DNA of 31,781 nt from positions 1-31,781 of the IMG/VR virus record IMGVR_UViG_3300037488_000453. One strand, given 5' to 3'. Position numbers and translations under genes: made by a program. Under the pieces are notes generated by a model, which was given only the letters and a program-made list of their open reading frames with translations, searched no databases and was not told the origin of the DNA. The stretch's first letter is position 1; each line of letters begins with the position of its first letter. This stretch comes from a virus. Shown here piece by piece: positions 17,541 to 23,337 of the stretch.

Positions 17541-18015
17541 AGCGTTCGCATTCGTCAAACAATTTTCGACGAACAATCCGATCAGCGTGATCGATATTGG
17601 CAGCAGGGACATAAATGGAACTTGCAGGCCGCATTTTCCAAACGCACGATATACCGGGCTCGATTTGTACGCTGGCCCGGCAGTCGATTGGGTCGGCTCG
17701 GCACTGGACTACACGCCTCCCGATACTGTGGACGTGGTCCTGTGCTGCGAAGTGTTTGAACACACGAGCGAATGGAAATGCATCATCGCTCGGTCGGCAG
17801 CGTGGCTCAATCATGGCGGCGTGATGATTATCACCTGCGCCGGTTGCGGACGATTGCCGCACAGCCATCACGACGGCTGTCAGCTTCGGCCAAACGAACA
17901 CTATTGCAATGTGTCGCCCGAGGAGATCCGCGAGGCGATGAGCGAATCAGGATTGCGTGTGATTATTTCAACGACGCTGGGGAACGATACGCAGGCGATG
18001 GGAATCAATATCTGA
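17530..18015 (+). CDS. SAM-dependent methyltransferase (class I)
   Basis: A 161-residue Methyltransf_11-like enzyme. The SAM-binding motif I is VIDIGSRD, the acidic motif II is YTGLDLYAG, and motif IV is DVVLCCEVFEH. AAWLNHGGVMIITCAG follows. The domain is short but complete through the core sheet. The overlap with the glycosyltransferase-like gene and an AGGAGG ribosome binding site suggest they act together, for example in sugar O-methylation; that is inference. It is the last gene before the large hairpin and the early promoters. Confidence 0.85.
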   Translation: MHSEAFAFVKQFSTNNPISVIDIGSRDINGTCRPHFPNARYTGLDLYAGPAVDWVGSALDYTPPDTVDVVLCCEVFEHTSEWKCIIARSAAWLNHGGVMIITCAGCGRLPHSHHDGCQLRPNEHYCNVSPEEIREAMSESGLRVIISTTLGNDTQAMGINI

Positions 18016-18053
18016 AAGCATAGTTACGGCGGCGGCGTCATGCACCGCAAACA

Positions 18054-18097
18054 CGAAGCATCTGGGAGAGCCAGGCCGATCGGTCTGGCTCGCTTCG
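18054..18097 (+). terminator. Composite hairpin at the end of the late block
   Basis: GAGCCAGGCC (18068-18077) pairs with GGTCTGGCTC (18082-18091) around GATC, with one G-U. CGAAGC (18054-18059) pairs with GCTTCG (18092-18097) as an outer stem with an asymmetric loop. The T tail is poor (TTCTT), so termination may be partial. It divides the tail/modification operon from the promoter at 18101. Confidence 0.7.
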
Positions 18098-18100
18098 TTC

Positions 18101-18128
18101 TTGACATTCGCTAGACACCGTATACACT
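18101..18128 (+). promoter_or_regulatory. Promoter P1 for a leaderless HTH gene
   Basis: TTGACA (18101-18106), a 16-base spacer and TACACT (18123-18128). The predicted start of transcription falls at or within a base or two of the ATG at 18136, and no ribosome binding site precedes that ATG, so the mRNA is probably leaderless. TTGACA and TGTCAA (18128-18133) form an inverted repeat spanning the promoter. The spacer shares TAGA at the same position with P2. Confidence 0.75.
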
Positions 18129-18135
18129 GTCAATC

Positions 18136-18354
18136 ATGGCAAAAAAACAAACAACCTACTCGGTTTTGCAGGTCTCTCAGCTCACTGGCTTCAGCCGCGC
18201 GTGGGTGTCGCGGCTCTGTCAGCACGGCGTAATCGGGCGAAAAATCGCAATCCCGGAGACAGATCAGCACATCTTCAGACTTTCTGCGAAAGATATTTCG
18301 ACGCTGAAAGCCCGTAAAAATCAGGGTTTTCGAAACTCTGCGGATAAAGACTAA
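18136..18354 (+). CDS. Small HTH DNA-binding protein
   Basis: A 72-residue protein with a MerR/excisionase-like helix-turn-helix: YSVLQVSQLTGFSRAWVSRLC is the HTH unit, followed by a wing-like stretch with IFRLSAKDIS and a basic tail. It is the first gene after P1 and probably leaderless. It may regulate P1 and P2, which share spacer bases and carry inverted repeats. Being an excisionase is possible, but no integrase is seen nearby. No cleavage or oligomerisation domain is present. Confidence 0.8.
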   Translation: MAKKQTTYSVLQVSQLTGFSRAWVSRLCQHGVIGRKIAIPETDQHIFRLSAKDISTLKARKNQGFRNSADKD

Positions 18355-18385
18355 AGAATAATTGTGAAAAACGTCGATACAACCA

Positions 18386-18413
18386 TTGACGCACGGTAGA
18401 TAGTCTCTACACT
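18386..18413 (+). promoter_or_regulatory. Promoter P2, twin of P1
   Basis: TTGACG (18386-18391), a 16-base spacer and TACACT (18408-18413), the same -10 and spacing as P1. Both spacers carry TAGA at the same offset. The inverted repeat GTAGA..TCTAC (18396-18410) overlaps the -10 region and could be an operator. The leader of about 65 bases has a GGCCC-CGCAA-GGGCC hairpin just before the ribosome binding site of the next gene. Confidence 0.72.
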
Positions 18414-18414
18414 A

Positions 18415-18430
18415 CCGCACATCAGACACG
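18415..18430 (+). repeat. 16-base direct repeat, copy 1
   Basis: CCGCACATCAGACACG, lying across the expected transcription start of P2. An identical copy is 352 bases downstream, before another small gene. Confidence 0.8.
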
Positions 18431-18485
18431 CAGTGTGGATGACAAAAAACACAGGTTGGCCCCGCAAGGGCCGGGAGAATTTAAG

Positions 18486-18713
18486 ATGAAAAACCTAAGC
18501 AACGCTATCGCCCGAAAGTTTTTCCTTCATGACTGCGATACGCACCATCCGTCCGGCAAAACGTGCTGTTTCTTTTCCAGCGGCTCATGGGGGTTTTGGG
18601 TCCGGCCTGACGGCACGGTAGATGTTGACGACGAGACGAGCAACGGGGAATTGCCCGTTGCGAAAATCATGTACGCATGCAGGATTGCGGCGGTCAAATA
18701 TCTGGCTCGCTGA
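18486..18713 (+). CDS. Small early protein, unknown
   Basis: A 75-residue protein (MKNLSNAIARKFFLHDCDTH...). It has a short beta region with SGSWGFWVRPDGTVDVDDE and a C-terminal helix. No family recognised. GGGAGA eight bases upstream supports ATG 18486; an in-frame start at 18435 would place the leader hairpin in the coding region. It is the first gene served by P2 and so probably early expressed. Confidence 0.65.
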   Translation: MKNLSNAIARKFFLHDCDTHHPSGKTCCFFSSGSWGFWVRPDGTVDVDDETSNGELPVAKIMYACRIAAVKYLAR

Positions 18714-18766
18714 ACTGCCAGCTTCAAGCTGATCCTTCCGAGGGTCGGATCGCGGCGGCCCGCAAT

Positions 18767-18782
18767 CCGCACATCAGACACG
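18767..18782 (+). repeat. 16-base direct repeat, copy 2
   Basis: Identical to the sequence at 18415-18430 (CCGCACATCAGACACG). It sits 17 bases before the next ATG and follows a small GATCC/GGATC hairpin (about 18731-18751). No promoter is visible just upstream of this copy. Confidence 0.8.
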
Positions 18783-18799
18783 AACGAAGGAACGAAAAG

Positions 18800-18895
18800 A
18801 TGATTGTAGAAATTCTCGCCGTCACATCGATTGTTCTGTTTTTCGCATACCAATTGTTGGCTCTGCGGCACGAGTCGCAGGAGCCGACAGAGTAG
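18800..18895 (+). CDS. 31-residue membrane peptide
   Basis: MIVEILAVTSIVLFFAYQLL is a single membrane-spanning helix, followed by a short charged tail (ALRHESQEPTE). GAAGGA lies nine bases before the ATG. Small size and a position among early genes suggest a membrane-acting host-takeover or regulatory peptide, but nothing specific is known. Confidence 0.6.
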   Translation: MIVEILAVTSIVLFFAYQLLALRHESQEPTE

Positions 18896-18918
18896 TGATC
18901 GACAGTACGGAGACTGAA

Positions 18919-19359
18919 ATGAAAACAAGCATCAACGAATCAATCCGCTGGCTCATCCGTCGTGATATGGACGACGTGATCCAAATCGATGACGCAGGTT
19001 ATGTCGATTCGTGGTCTGATGATCAATTCACCAAGACCCTTAGAAAAAAGACAGTCATCGGTGTCGTGGCGACAAATGGATTTAATCGGACGATTGGATT
19101 TTGCCTGTATGAGTTGCGGAAAACTCAGATCGAAATCATACGGATGGCCGTCAGTCCGCAGTGGCGGCGTAAAGGCGTTGCCAGTGCGATGATCGATCGA
19201 CTGAAAGACAAAGTGCTCCATCAGAAACGATGCGGCGTCGCCTGCGAAGTGGATGGCCACAGTATTTTTTCACAGCTCTGTTTCAGGGACAACGGATTCA
19301 CAGGCCATGCGATGGCGGATGACAGGATTTTGTTTTTGTGGGAGCGGGACAATGACTGA
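18919..19359 (+). CDS. GNAT-family N-acetyltransferase
   Basis: A 146-residue RimI-like acetyltransferase. The acetyl-CoA loop is in MAVSPQWRRKGVASAMIDRLK (motif A, pattern R-R-K-G-V-A), and the late strand region CFRDNGFTGHA fits motif B. The start at ATG 18919 has CGGAG upstream; a GTG at 18895 is an in-frame alternative. Possible targets include a host protein or a small molecule. The gene is placed among early genes, which would suit host modification; this is inference. Confidence 0.82.
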   Translation: MKTSINESIRWLIRRDMDDVIQIDDAGYVDSWSDDQFTKTLRKKTVIGVVATNGFNRTIGFCLYELRKTQIEIIRMAVSPQWRRKGVASAMIDRLKDKVLHQKRCGVACEVDGHSIFSQLCFRDNGFTGHAMADDRILFLWERDND

Positions 19360-19435
19360 TCTCTTAGCGATAGCGTGTGCGGTTGCTATTGGATTATTTG
19401 CCGCGGCGGCGGTCGAGTGCAATTGGATTCGGTGA
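19352..19435 (+). CDS. 27-residue membrane peptide
   Basis: MTDLLAIACAVAIGLFAAAA is one predicted transmembrane helix, followed by VECNWIR. GGAG seven bases upstream and overlap with the acetyltransferase stop support translation. It is the second tiny membrane peptide in this block and immediately precedes a tRNA-like element. Confidence 0.55.
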   Translation: MTDLLAIACAVAIGLFAAAAVECNWIR

Positions 19436-19442
19436 GAACTTC

Positions 19443-19534
19443 AGCCCGTCTGGCGAGTGTGGGAACTCGCAAGCAATCCAAACTCGTCGCGAGGATTGAC
19501 ATTCACTGACGCCGTTCGAATCGGCGACGGGCTA
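19443..19534 (+). tRNA. tRNA-like element with abnormal core (92 nt)
   Basis: AGCCCGT (19443-19449) pairs with ACGGGCT (19527-19533), and a T arm CGCCG-TTCGAAT-CGGCG (19510-19526) abuts the acceptor 3' strand with A as discriminator. The T loop is fully canonical. The 60-base core is too long for a normal tRNA. It folds as GCGAGT-GTGGGA-ACTCGC plus a CAATC/GATTG stem containing CTCG-TCG-CGAG. I cannot place a seven-base anticodon loop with U33. It could be a divergent type II (Leu/Ser-size) tRNA, a decayed one or a tRNA mimic. No CCA is encoded. Confidence 0.6.
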
Positions 19535-19572
19535 ATAACAATTCGTTACTTAACTCGAAAAGGAAAACTGCT

Positions 19573-19848
19573 ATGGCAAAGAAACCTGAATCGCGTCCCG
19601 TGATCGTCTGCACGTCTCATAAAGGCGTGTTTTTTGGACATGCGGGAAGCACTGACGCTGATGTCATCCATTTGACCGGCGCAAAGATGGCAATTTACTG
19701 GGGCACAACTCGCGGCGTGATGCAGTTGGCTGCGACGGGGCCAACATCGACCAGCAAGATCAGCCTACCTGCGGATATCGAAGTGCGTGGTGTGACGGCA
19801 GTGTTTGAAGTGACGCCAGAAGCCGCTGAGAAATGGGAGAAAGCGTAA
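19573..19848 (+). CDS. Small conserved phage protein (DUF6948-like)
   Basis: A 91-residue protein with RPVIVCTSHKGVFFGHAG, AKMAIYWGTTRGVMQLA, GPT, and DIEVRGVTAVFEVT. I recall this pattern as a conserved phage family (DUF6948), but the name is unverified. No function is known. AAAAGGAAA precedes the ATG. It is followed directly, with TAATG coupling, by the Gly-X repeat protein; I have the impression the two often occur together. Confidence 0.75.
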   Translation: MAKKPESRPVIVCTSHKGVFFGHAGSTDADVIHLTGAKMAIYWGTTRGVMQLAATGPTSTSKISLPADIEVRGVTAVFEVTPEAAEKWEKA

Positions 19849-20345
19849 TGCGAGACGTTGCGGCGTGGTTGCCGAAAGATCGCGTCACAGTGATCGACGT
19901 TCTGGAATCTGGCGCCTGCTATGGAGGGGTGCGTGATTATATCGCCGTGACGCGAACGATTGCCGGTGAGCCAATCGACAGACCGGGAACAGAATCGCGA
20001 TTGTCTCGCGCTGCGAAACGCGATGGCTCTGGCTATGGCGATGGCTATGGCTCTGGCGATGGCTATGGCGATGGCTCTGGCTATGGCGATGGCTATGGCT
20101 ATGGCTCTGGCTATGGCGATGGCTATGGCGATGGCGATGGCGATGGCGATGGCTATGGCTCTGGCTCTGGCTATGGCTCTGGCGATGGCGATGGCTATGG
20201 CGATGGCTCTGGCGATGGCTATGGCTATGGCGATGGCGATGGCGATGGCGATGGCTATGGCGATGGCGATGGCGATGGCGATGGCTATGGCTATGGCTCT
20301 GGCTCTGGCTATGGCTCTGGCGATGGCTCTTTAGAACAACAATAA
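19848..20345 (+). CDS. Gly-X dipeptide repeat protein
   Basis: A 165-residue protein. The first 58 residues look like an ordinary small domain (WLPKDRVTVIDVLESGACYGGVRDYIAVTRT). The rest is an uninterrupted run of about 51 Gly-X dipeptides where X is only Asp, Tyr or Ser, ending LEQQ. The tail should be disordered, acidic and sticky through tyrosines. GGGAGA upstream and the TAATG link to the preceding gene support the start at ATG 19848. The longest alternative frame in the repeat encodes Met-Ala/Leu-Ala and is a by-product. Confidence 0.72.
   Translation: MRDVAAWLPKDRVTVIDVLESGACYGGVRDYIAVTRTIAGEPIDRPGTESRLSRAAKRDGSGYGDGYGSGDGYGDGSGYGDGYGYGSGYGDGYGDGDGDGDGYGSGSGYGSGDGDGYGDGSGDGYGYGDGDGDGDGYGDGDGDGDGYGYGSGSGYGSGDGSLEQQ
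20023..20330 (+). repeat. Hexanucleotide repeat array, three-letter alphabet
   Basis: About 51 units of six bases, each TATGGC, GATGGC or TCTGGC, with no other codons. The order is irregular and includes local duplicates such as four GATGGC in a row at several places. The array is prone to slippage and recombination, so its length probably varies between isolates. Confidence 0.95.
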
Positions 20346-20351
20346 AAAACC

Positions 20352-20392
20352 GAATGATGTGAGACCAAAGCGGTGGACGACTGACATCGTTC
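20352..20392 (+). other. Leader hairpin before csrA
   Basis: GAATGATGT (20352-20360) pairs with ACATCGTTC (20384-20392) with one U-G pair. The 23-base loop contains GGTGGACG. GGA triplets, typical CsrA contacts, occur in this loop, at 20403-20405 and in the AGGGAG ribosome binding site of csrA, so autoregulation is possible but unproven. Confidence 0.5.
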
Positions 20393-20441
20393 TTAAATCG
20401 CAGGGATAGCGGGCCGCAGTTTTTTGAAGGGAGTTTGTTTG

Positions 20442-20642
20442 ATGCTAGTGCTATCCAGAAAGATCGGCGAAAAGTTAATCATCACGTCGCCGAGTGGCGA
20501 GACGATCACGATTACGCTGTGTTCCTGCGTCGGAAAAACGCCGGGCTATTCGCCAAAAGCACGGATCGGTGTTGACGCTCCTCGTGAATGGAGCATTCAC
20601 CGGGCTGAGATTCAGGAGATCGTCGATGCCGAACAAGCGTGA
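20442..20642 (+). CDS. csrA: CsrA-family translational regulator
   Basis: A 66-residue RNA-binding protein that would bind GGA motifs in host or phage mRNAs. MLVLSRKIGEKLII at the N-terminus (including Leu4 and Arg6) and ARIGVDAPREWSIHRAEI near the C-terminus (Arg54, equivalent to the key RNA-binding Arg44 of E. coli CsrA) are conserved. Between strands it has an extra loop of about ten residues (CSCVGKTPGYSPK) not found in the standard 61-residue protein. The start at ATG 20442 matches the family and has AGGGAG eight bases upstream. A phage CsrA could reprogramme host translation; that is inference. Confidence 0.92.
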   Translation: MLVLSRKIGEKLIITSPSGETITITLCSCVGKTPGYSPKARIGVDAPREWSIHRAEIQEIVDAEQA

Positions 20643-20856
20643 CTCTGCGGCGATGATACAGGCTAAAAAATTGCTGGCGGCAGAAAAAAAATACGAAGCC
20701 GAAATGAACGAACGGATCGTCACGGAATCAGCGTTGATTCGTGCGGAATGGTGTGAGGCACTGCGGGCGCAACGACTGGTGACGAAGGGCCAGCCGCTGC
20801 GACTTACGGAGCGGCATGTCCCGGAGCAGTGGGGAAAGGGGGTTGATTTTACATGA
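20626..20856 (+). CDS. Small charged helical protein, unknown
   Basis: A 76-residue, highly charged and mostly helical protein (AKKLLAAEKKYEAEMNERI...). No family recognised. AGGAGA six bases before ATG 20626 and a 17-base overlap with csrA support coupled translation. It may be a small accessory or DNA-associated protein of the same operon. Its stop is close to the HNH gene. Confidence 0.65.
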   Translation: MPNKRDSAAMIQAKKLLAAEKKYEAEMNERIVTESALIRAEWCEALRAQRLVTKGQPLRLTERHVPEQWGKGVDFT

Positions 20857-20884
20857 TCAAATTTTTTGTGAAGGAGTGGCACGG

Positions 20885-21259
20885 ATGGCACGGAAACCGA
20901 AGACAGATCGAGTGCCAAGAACGAGGGCAGGCAATCAATGGACCGAGGCATCTTTCTGGGCGTTCATTAGGTCGGGCTTTCGCCAGTTGTCGCAGCGATG
21001 GCCTCCGATTCATAAGGCTGCAGAAGAACGAAGACGGCCAAACGAAAGTGGAATCAAGAAGTTCAAATGGCAGTATCAGTGCGACTGCTGTGAGGCGTGG
21101 TACTACAGGAAAGAAGTTCAAGTCGATCACATCGTTCCGTGTGGAACATTGAAGTCATTCGCCGATCTGAGCGAGTTCGCTGATCGTCTGTTTTGTGAAT
21201 CGAGTGGGTTGCGTGTTTTGTGTGTCGAGTGTCATCAAAAAAGGAAGAGTGAAGTATGA
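20885..21259 (+). CDS. HNH endonuclease
   Basis: A 124-residue HNH nuclease. The zinc-binding pairs are C66/C69 (QCDCC) and C113/C116 (LCVECH), and the catalytic VDHIVP motif has D81-H82. The His in ECHQK (117) fits the last HNH residue. The N-terminal 60 residues are basic and probably bind DNA. The ATG at 20885 has AAGGAG upstream. It may act in packaging, recombination (NinG/Rap-like role) or as a stand-alone homing nuclease. Its stop is coupled to the next ATPase gene by ATGA, which favours a recombination role. Confidence 0.85.
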   Translation: MARKPKTDRVPRTRAGNQWTEASFWAFIRSGFRQLSQRWPPIHKAAEERRRPNESGIKKFKWQYQCDCCEAWYYRKEVQVDHIVPCGTLKSFADLSEFADRLFCESSGLRVLCVECHQKRKSEV

Positions 21260-21981
21260 AAATCCTAAGCGGTAAAGTAAAAGCACCGAGGAAATGCCTG
21301 CTGTACGGCACGCACGGAATCGGGAAAAGCACATGGGCCAGTCAGGCTCCCGGTTGCATTATTTTGAATTTGGAAGACGGTCTGAACAACATAGACTGCA
21401 AACGGACGGAGCACCTGACAACGCTCGAAGGTGTCACTGAGTCGCTCGATTGGTTGATTAGTTCGAAGCATGATTTTTTTACTCTAGCGATCGATTCAAT
21501 GGACTGGCTGGAGTCGATCATTCATGCCGCCGTTGCCAAGGCCGCGAACAAAGAATCAATTGGTGACATTGGGTACGGTGCTGGCTACAAGCAGGCGATG
21601 GCCTACTGGGACCGCATTATGTCGCGGCTGGATATGCTGCGATCCGATCGGCGGATGAGTGTTATTTTGCTTGCTCACGCAGAGGTTAAACGTTTCGAAA
21701 GTCCCGACCAAGACAGCTACGACCGCTATCAGCCAGCGTTGCATCAGGCTGCATCAGCAGCGTGGCAGGAATACTGCGACGAAGTGCTGTTTGCGTCCTA
21801 TCGCGTGTTCATCCGCAAAGAGGACCAAGGTTTCAACAAGGAGCGAACCATCGCCGTGGACGCAAACGAGCGATACATCCGGACGCAGGAATCAGCAGCA
21901 GTGCTCGCGAAAAATCGGCTTGGGATGCCTGCGGAAATTGAATTCAACTGGGCTGCGTATCAGGCACATTTCCCAGTGTGA
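21256..21981 (+). CDS. RecA-like ATPase (Sak4 / AAA_24 type)
   Basis: A 241-residue phage nucleotide-binding protein. Walker A is GTHGIGKS (18-25), Walker B is LAID (77-80), and the polar segment SVILLAHAEVKRFESPD follows, as in Sak4-type single-strand annealing/recombination ATPases (PF13479-like). The start shares ATGA with the HNH gene. With the downstream DUF669-like and DUF1351-like genes it forms a recombination/replication set. The substrate is probably ssDNA, inferred from the family. Confidence 0.87.
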   Translation: MKILSGKVKAPRKCLLYGTHGIGKSTWASQAPGCIILNLEDGLNNIDCKRTEHLTTLEGVTESLDWLISSKHDFFTLAIDSMDWLESIIHAAVAKAANKESIGDIGYGAGYKQAMAYWDRIMSRLDMLRSDRRMSVILLAHAEVKRFESPDQDSYDRYQPALHQAASAAWQEYCDEVLFASYRVFIRKEDQGFNKERTIAVDANERYIRTQESAAVLAKNRLGMPAEIEFNWAAYQAHFPV

Positions 21982-22015
21982 AACATCACTTGCAGGCCGT
22001 GTATAAACGTCTGTG

Positions 22016-22084
22016 TTGATCGGAGTGGTAGCCATCGTAAGGGGTGGTGATAGGGCTTAGAGGGTTCGAATCCCTCCCGATCAA
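22016..22084 (+). tRNA. Degenerate tRNA(Leu)-like element (69 nt)
   Basis: TGATCGG (22017-22023) pairs with CCGATCA (22077-22083), extended by T22016-A22084. The T arm is canonical (GAGGG-TTCGAAT-CCCTC, 22060-22076). The region GGTGGTGATAGGGCTTA before the T arm resembles the variable arm end of bacterial tRNA(Leu), but the left half of that arm and the 5' half of the D arm seem deleted. The best anticodon-like stem (CATCG/TGGTG) leaves a loop TAAGGGG without U33. I read it as a decayed or highly reduced tRNA. No CCA is encoded. Confidence 0.6.
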
Positions 22085-22129
22085 ATGGGTTTAGGTTTTT
22101 AGGTGTTTCGTGTTTTAGGAGTAGTAAAG

Positions 22130-22597
22130 ATGGTTAGTTTTTCGGGGCTTGGGTTGGAAAGTATTGAGCCGAACAGGACGTTCGAGGTTATTCCTGCTGG
22201 TGACTATCCAGCGATCATCACAGAGTTCGACGAGGTAGACACCAAGGACGGAACAGGCAAACGCTGCAATCTAAAGCTGCAAATTATTGACGGCAAATTT
22301 CAGAACAGAACTCTGTTCGACGGTTTGAACACGACGAACAAGTCAGCAGTCGCACAGCAGATCGGTCGCCAGCAACTGAAGTCGATCTGCGTGGCTCTGA
22401 ACAATCCGAATCCGCAGAACAGCAGCGAGCTGCTGAACAAGGCTTTGATGATCACGATCAAGGTCGGCAAGGATCAGAACGGAAATCCTCGCAGCGAAGT
22501 CAAGGGATACAAAGCACGGCTGACGACAGCAGCACGAGTGGCCGAAGTCGTTGCACAGCCGACTGCGGCAGGATCGAAAGTAAATCCATTCGCATGA
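22130..22597 (+). CDS. DUF669-like protein (possible ssDNA-binding)
   Basis: A 155-residue protein with the DUF669 pattern: an IPAGDYPAIITEFD strand pair, GKRCNLKLQIIDGKFQNRTLFDGLN, then VAQQIGRQQLKSICVALN and VGKDQNGNPRSEVKGYK. Such proteins often lie beside Sak/ERF-type recombinases and are thought to bind ssDNA. The protein ends with KVNPFA, not an SSB-like acidic tail. The start at ATG 22130 has TAGGAG upstream. A terminator follows the stop. Confidence 0.85.
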   Translation: MVSFSGLGLESIEPNRTFEVIPAGDYPAIITEFDEVDTKDGTGKRCNLKLQIIDGKFQNRTLFDGLNTTNKSAVAQQIGRQQLKSICVALNNPNPQNSSELLNKALMITIKVGKDQNGNPRSEVKGYKARLTTAARVAEVVAQPTAAGSKVNPFA

Positions 22598-22605
22598 TGG
22601 TCTTT

Positions 22606-22638
22606 ACCGCTATCGCCGTTCTGCGATAGCGGTTTTTC
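22606..22638 (+). terminator. Intrinsic terminator after the DUF669-like gene
   Basis: ACCGCTATCGC and GCGATAGCGGT form a perfect 11-bp stem around CGTTCT, followed by a T-rich tail (TTTTCTTT). It starts nine bases after the stop codon. Confidence 0.92.
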
Positions 22639-22667
22639 TTTCATCTTTTCCAAGCGGAGAAAAACAG

Positions 22668-22892
22668 ATGTCTAGCAATGCGCGTAGTGAGATACTGCGA
22701 GTGGATCTGCAATTAGTCGTTGAACTGTCTGAGCATGACAGCGATTGCCTGTCAGCAGCAGGCGTGCATGTTGTCGGTGACGTTGATCTACCGACGCTGA
22801 TGAAATGCACAGCTATTGGATTGTCGATTGAGCGTGCGGATGAAATTTATAAAGCGGTCAATGTGTTTGTCGAAAGGATGCTAAGAACATGA
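22668..22892 (+). CDS. Small protein, unknown
   Basis: A 74-residue protein with a strand-helix pattern (ILRVDLQLVVELSEHDSDCL) and a helical C-terminus (SIERADEIYKAVNVFVERM). No family recognised. GCGGAG is upstream of the ATG. First of three overlapping small genes after a terminator; the promoter for this group is not evident, so read-through is likely. Confidence 0.65.
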   Translation: MSSNARSEILRVDLQLVVELSEHDSDCLSAAGVHVVGDVDLPTLMKCTAIGLSIERADEIYKAVNVFVERMLRT

Positions 22893-23107
22893 CGGAGAGA
22901 AACATAAACTCAAGCGGCGTTGATGAATTCAAACGTGAGTATCGTGTGAGATATCGAGTAGTCATCGACTTGATGATGACGCGCGATGATGCCGCCAACT
23001 GGCTTTGTGACGATGAAGACGCACTGGCTGTGTATATTGAGCAGACGACAGAGATCCCCTGCAAGTTAGTTTCGTTTGATGTTGTGCAAGGAGATGAAAA
23101 AGCATGA
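22889..23107 (+). CDS. Small protein, unknown
   Basis: A 72-residue acidic protein (EYRVRYRVVIDLMMTRDDAANWLCDDEDALAVYIE...). Joined by ATGA at both ends to its neighbours. The strand-helix-strand order is typical of small phage accessory proteins, with no recognised family. Confidence 0.65.
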   Translation: MTERNINSSGVDEFKREYRVRYRVVIDLMMTRDDAANWLCDDEDALAVYIEQTTEIPCKLVSFDVVQGDEKA

Positions 23108-23307
23108 TGAAGAAACCAGCATTGGCAGTCGGGCAAATTTGGCATGGCAGAGGCAAGCCGCAATACGCTGTGACAGCTCGCAGGATCTTGGCGATTGAAG
23201 GGACTCGCGTGACGTGGGAACCAGTCGGCGAATCGGGTGCAAAAGGATTTAGTACTGTGAACATGCAGACGTTTCGTAATTGGGCAATTGATAAAAGGTC
23301 TAGGTAG
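23104..23307 (+). CDS. Small beta-barrel-like protein, unknown
   Basis: A 67-residue basic protein starting PALAVGQIWHGRGKPQY, then ARRILAIEGTRVTWEP. The V-G-Q-I-W opening with alternating strands is common in small SH3-like phage proteins. Function unknown. Coupled by ATGA to the previous gene. Confidence 0.62.
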   Translation: MMKKPALAVGQIWHGRGKPQYAVTARRILAIEGTRVTWEPVGESGAKGFSTVNMQTFRNWAIDKRSR

Positions 23308-23337
23308 TTTATTTTTCAAAACTTTCGAGAGAGTTAG

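Noticed and set aside
19496-19523. TTGACA at 19496 as another P1-type promoter
   Set aside because: It falls inside the tRNA-like element and no TACACT-like -10 follows at 16-18 bases.
19960-20334. A long + strand frame reading Met-Ala/Leu-Ala repeats
   Set aside because: It is the shifted frame of the Gly-X hexanucleotide array; it has no ribosome binding site and no non-repetitive domain.
22016-22084. An attP site in a tRNA 3' end
   Set aside because: No integrase is visible in the window and the acceptor stem 5' half is also present, so a plain attachment core does not explain it. Not excluded if an integrase lies outside.
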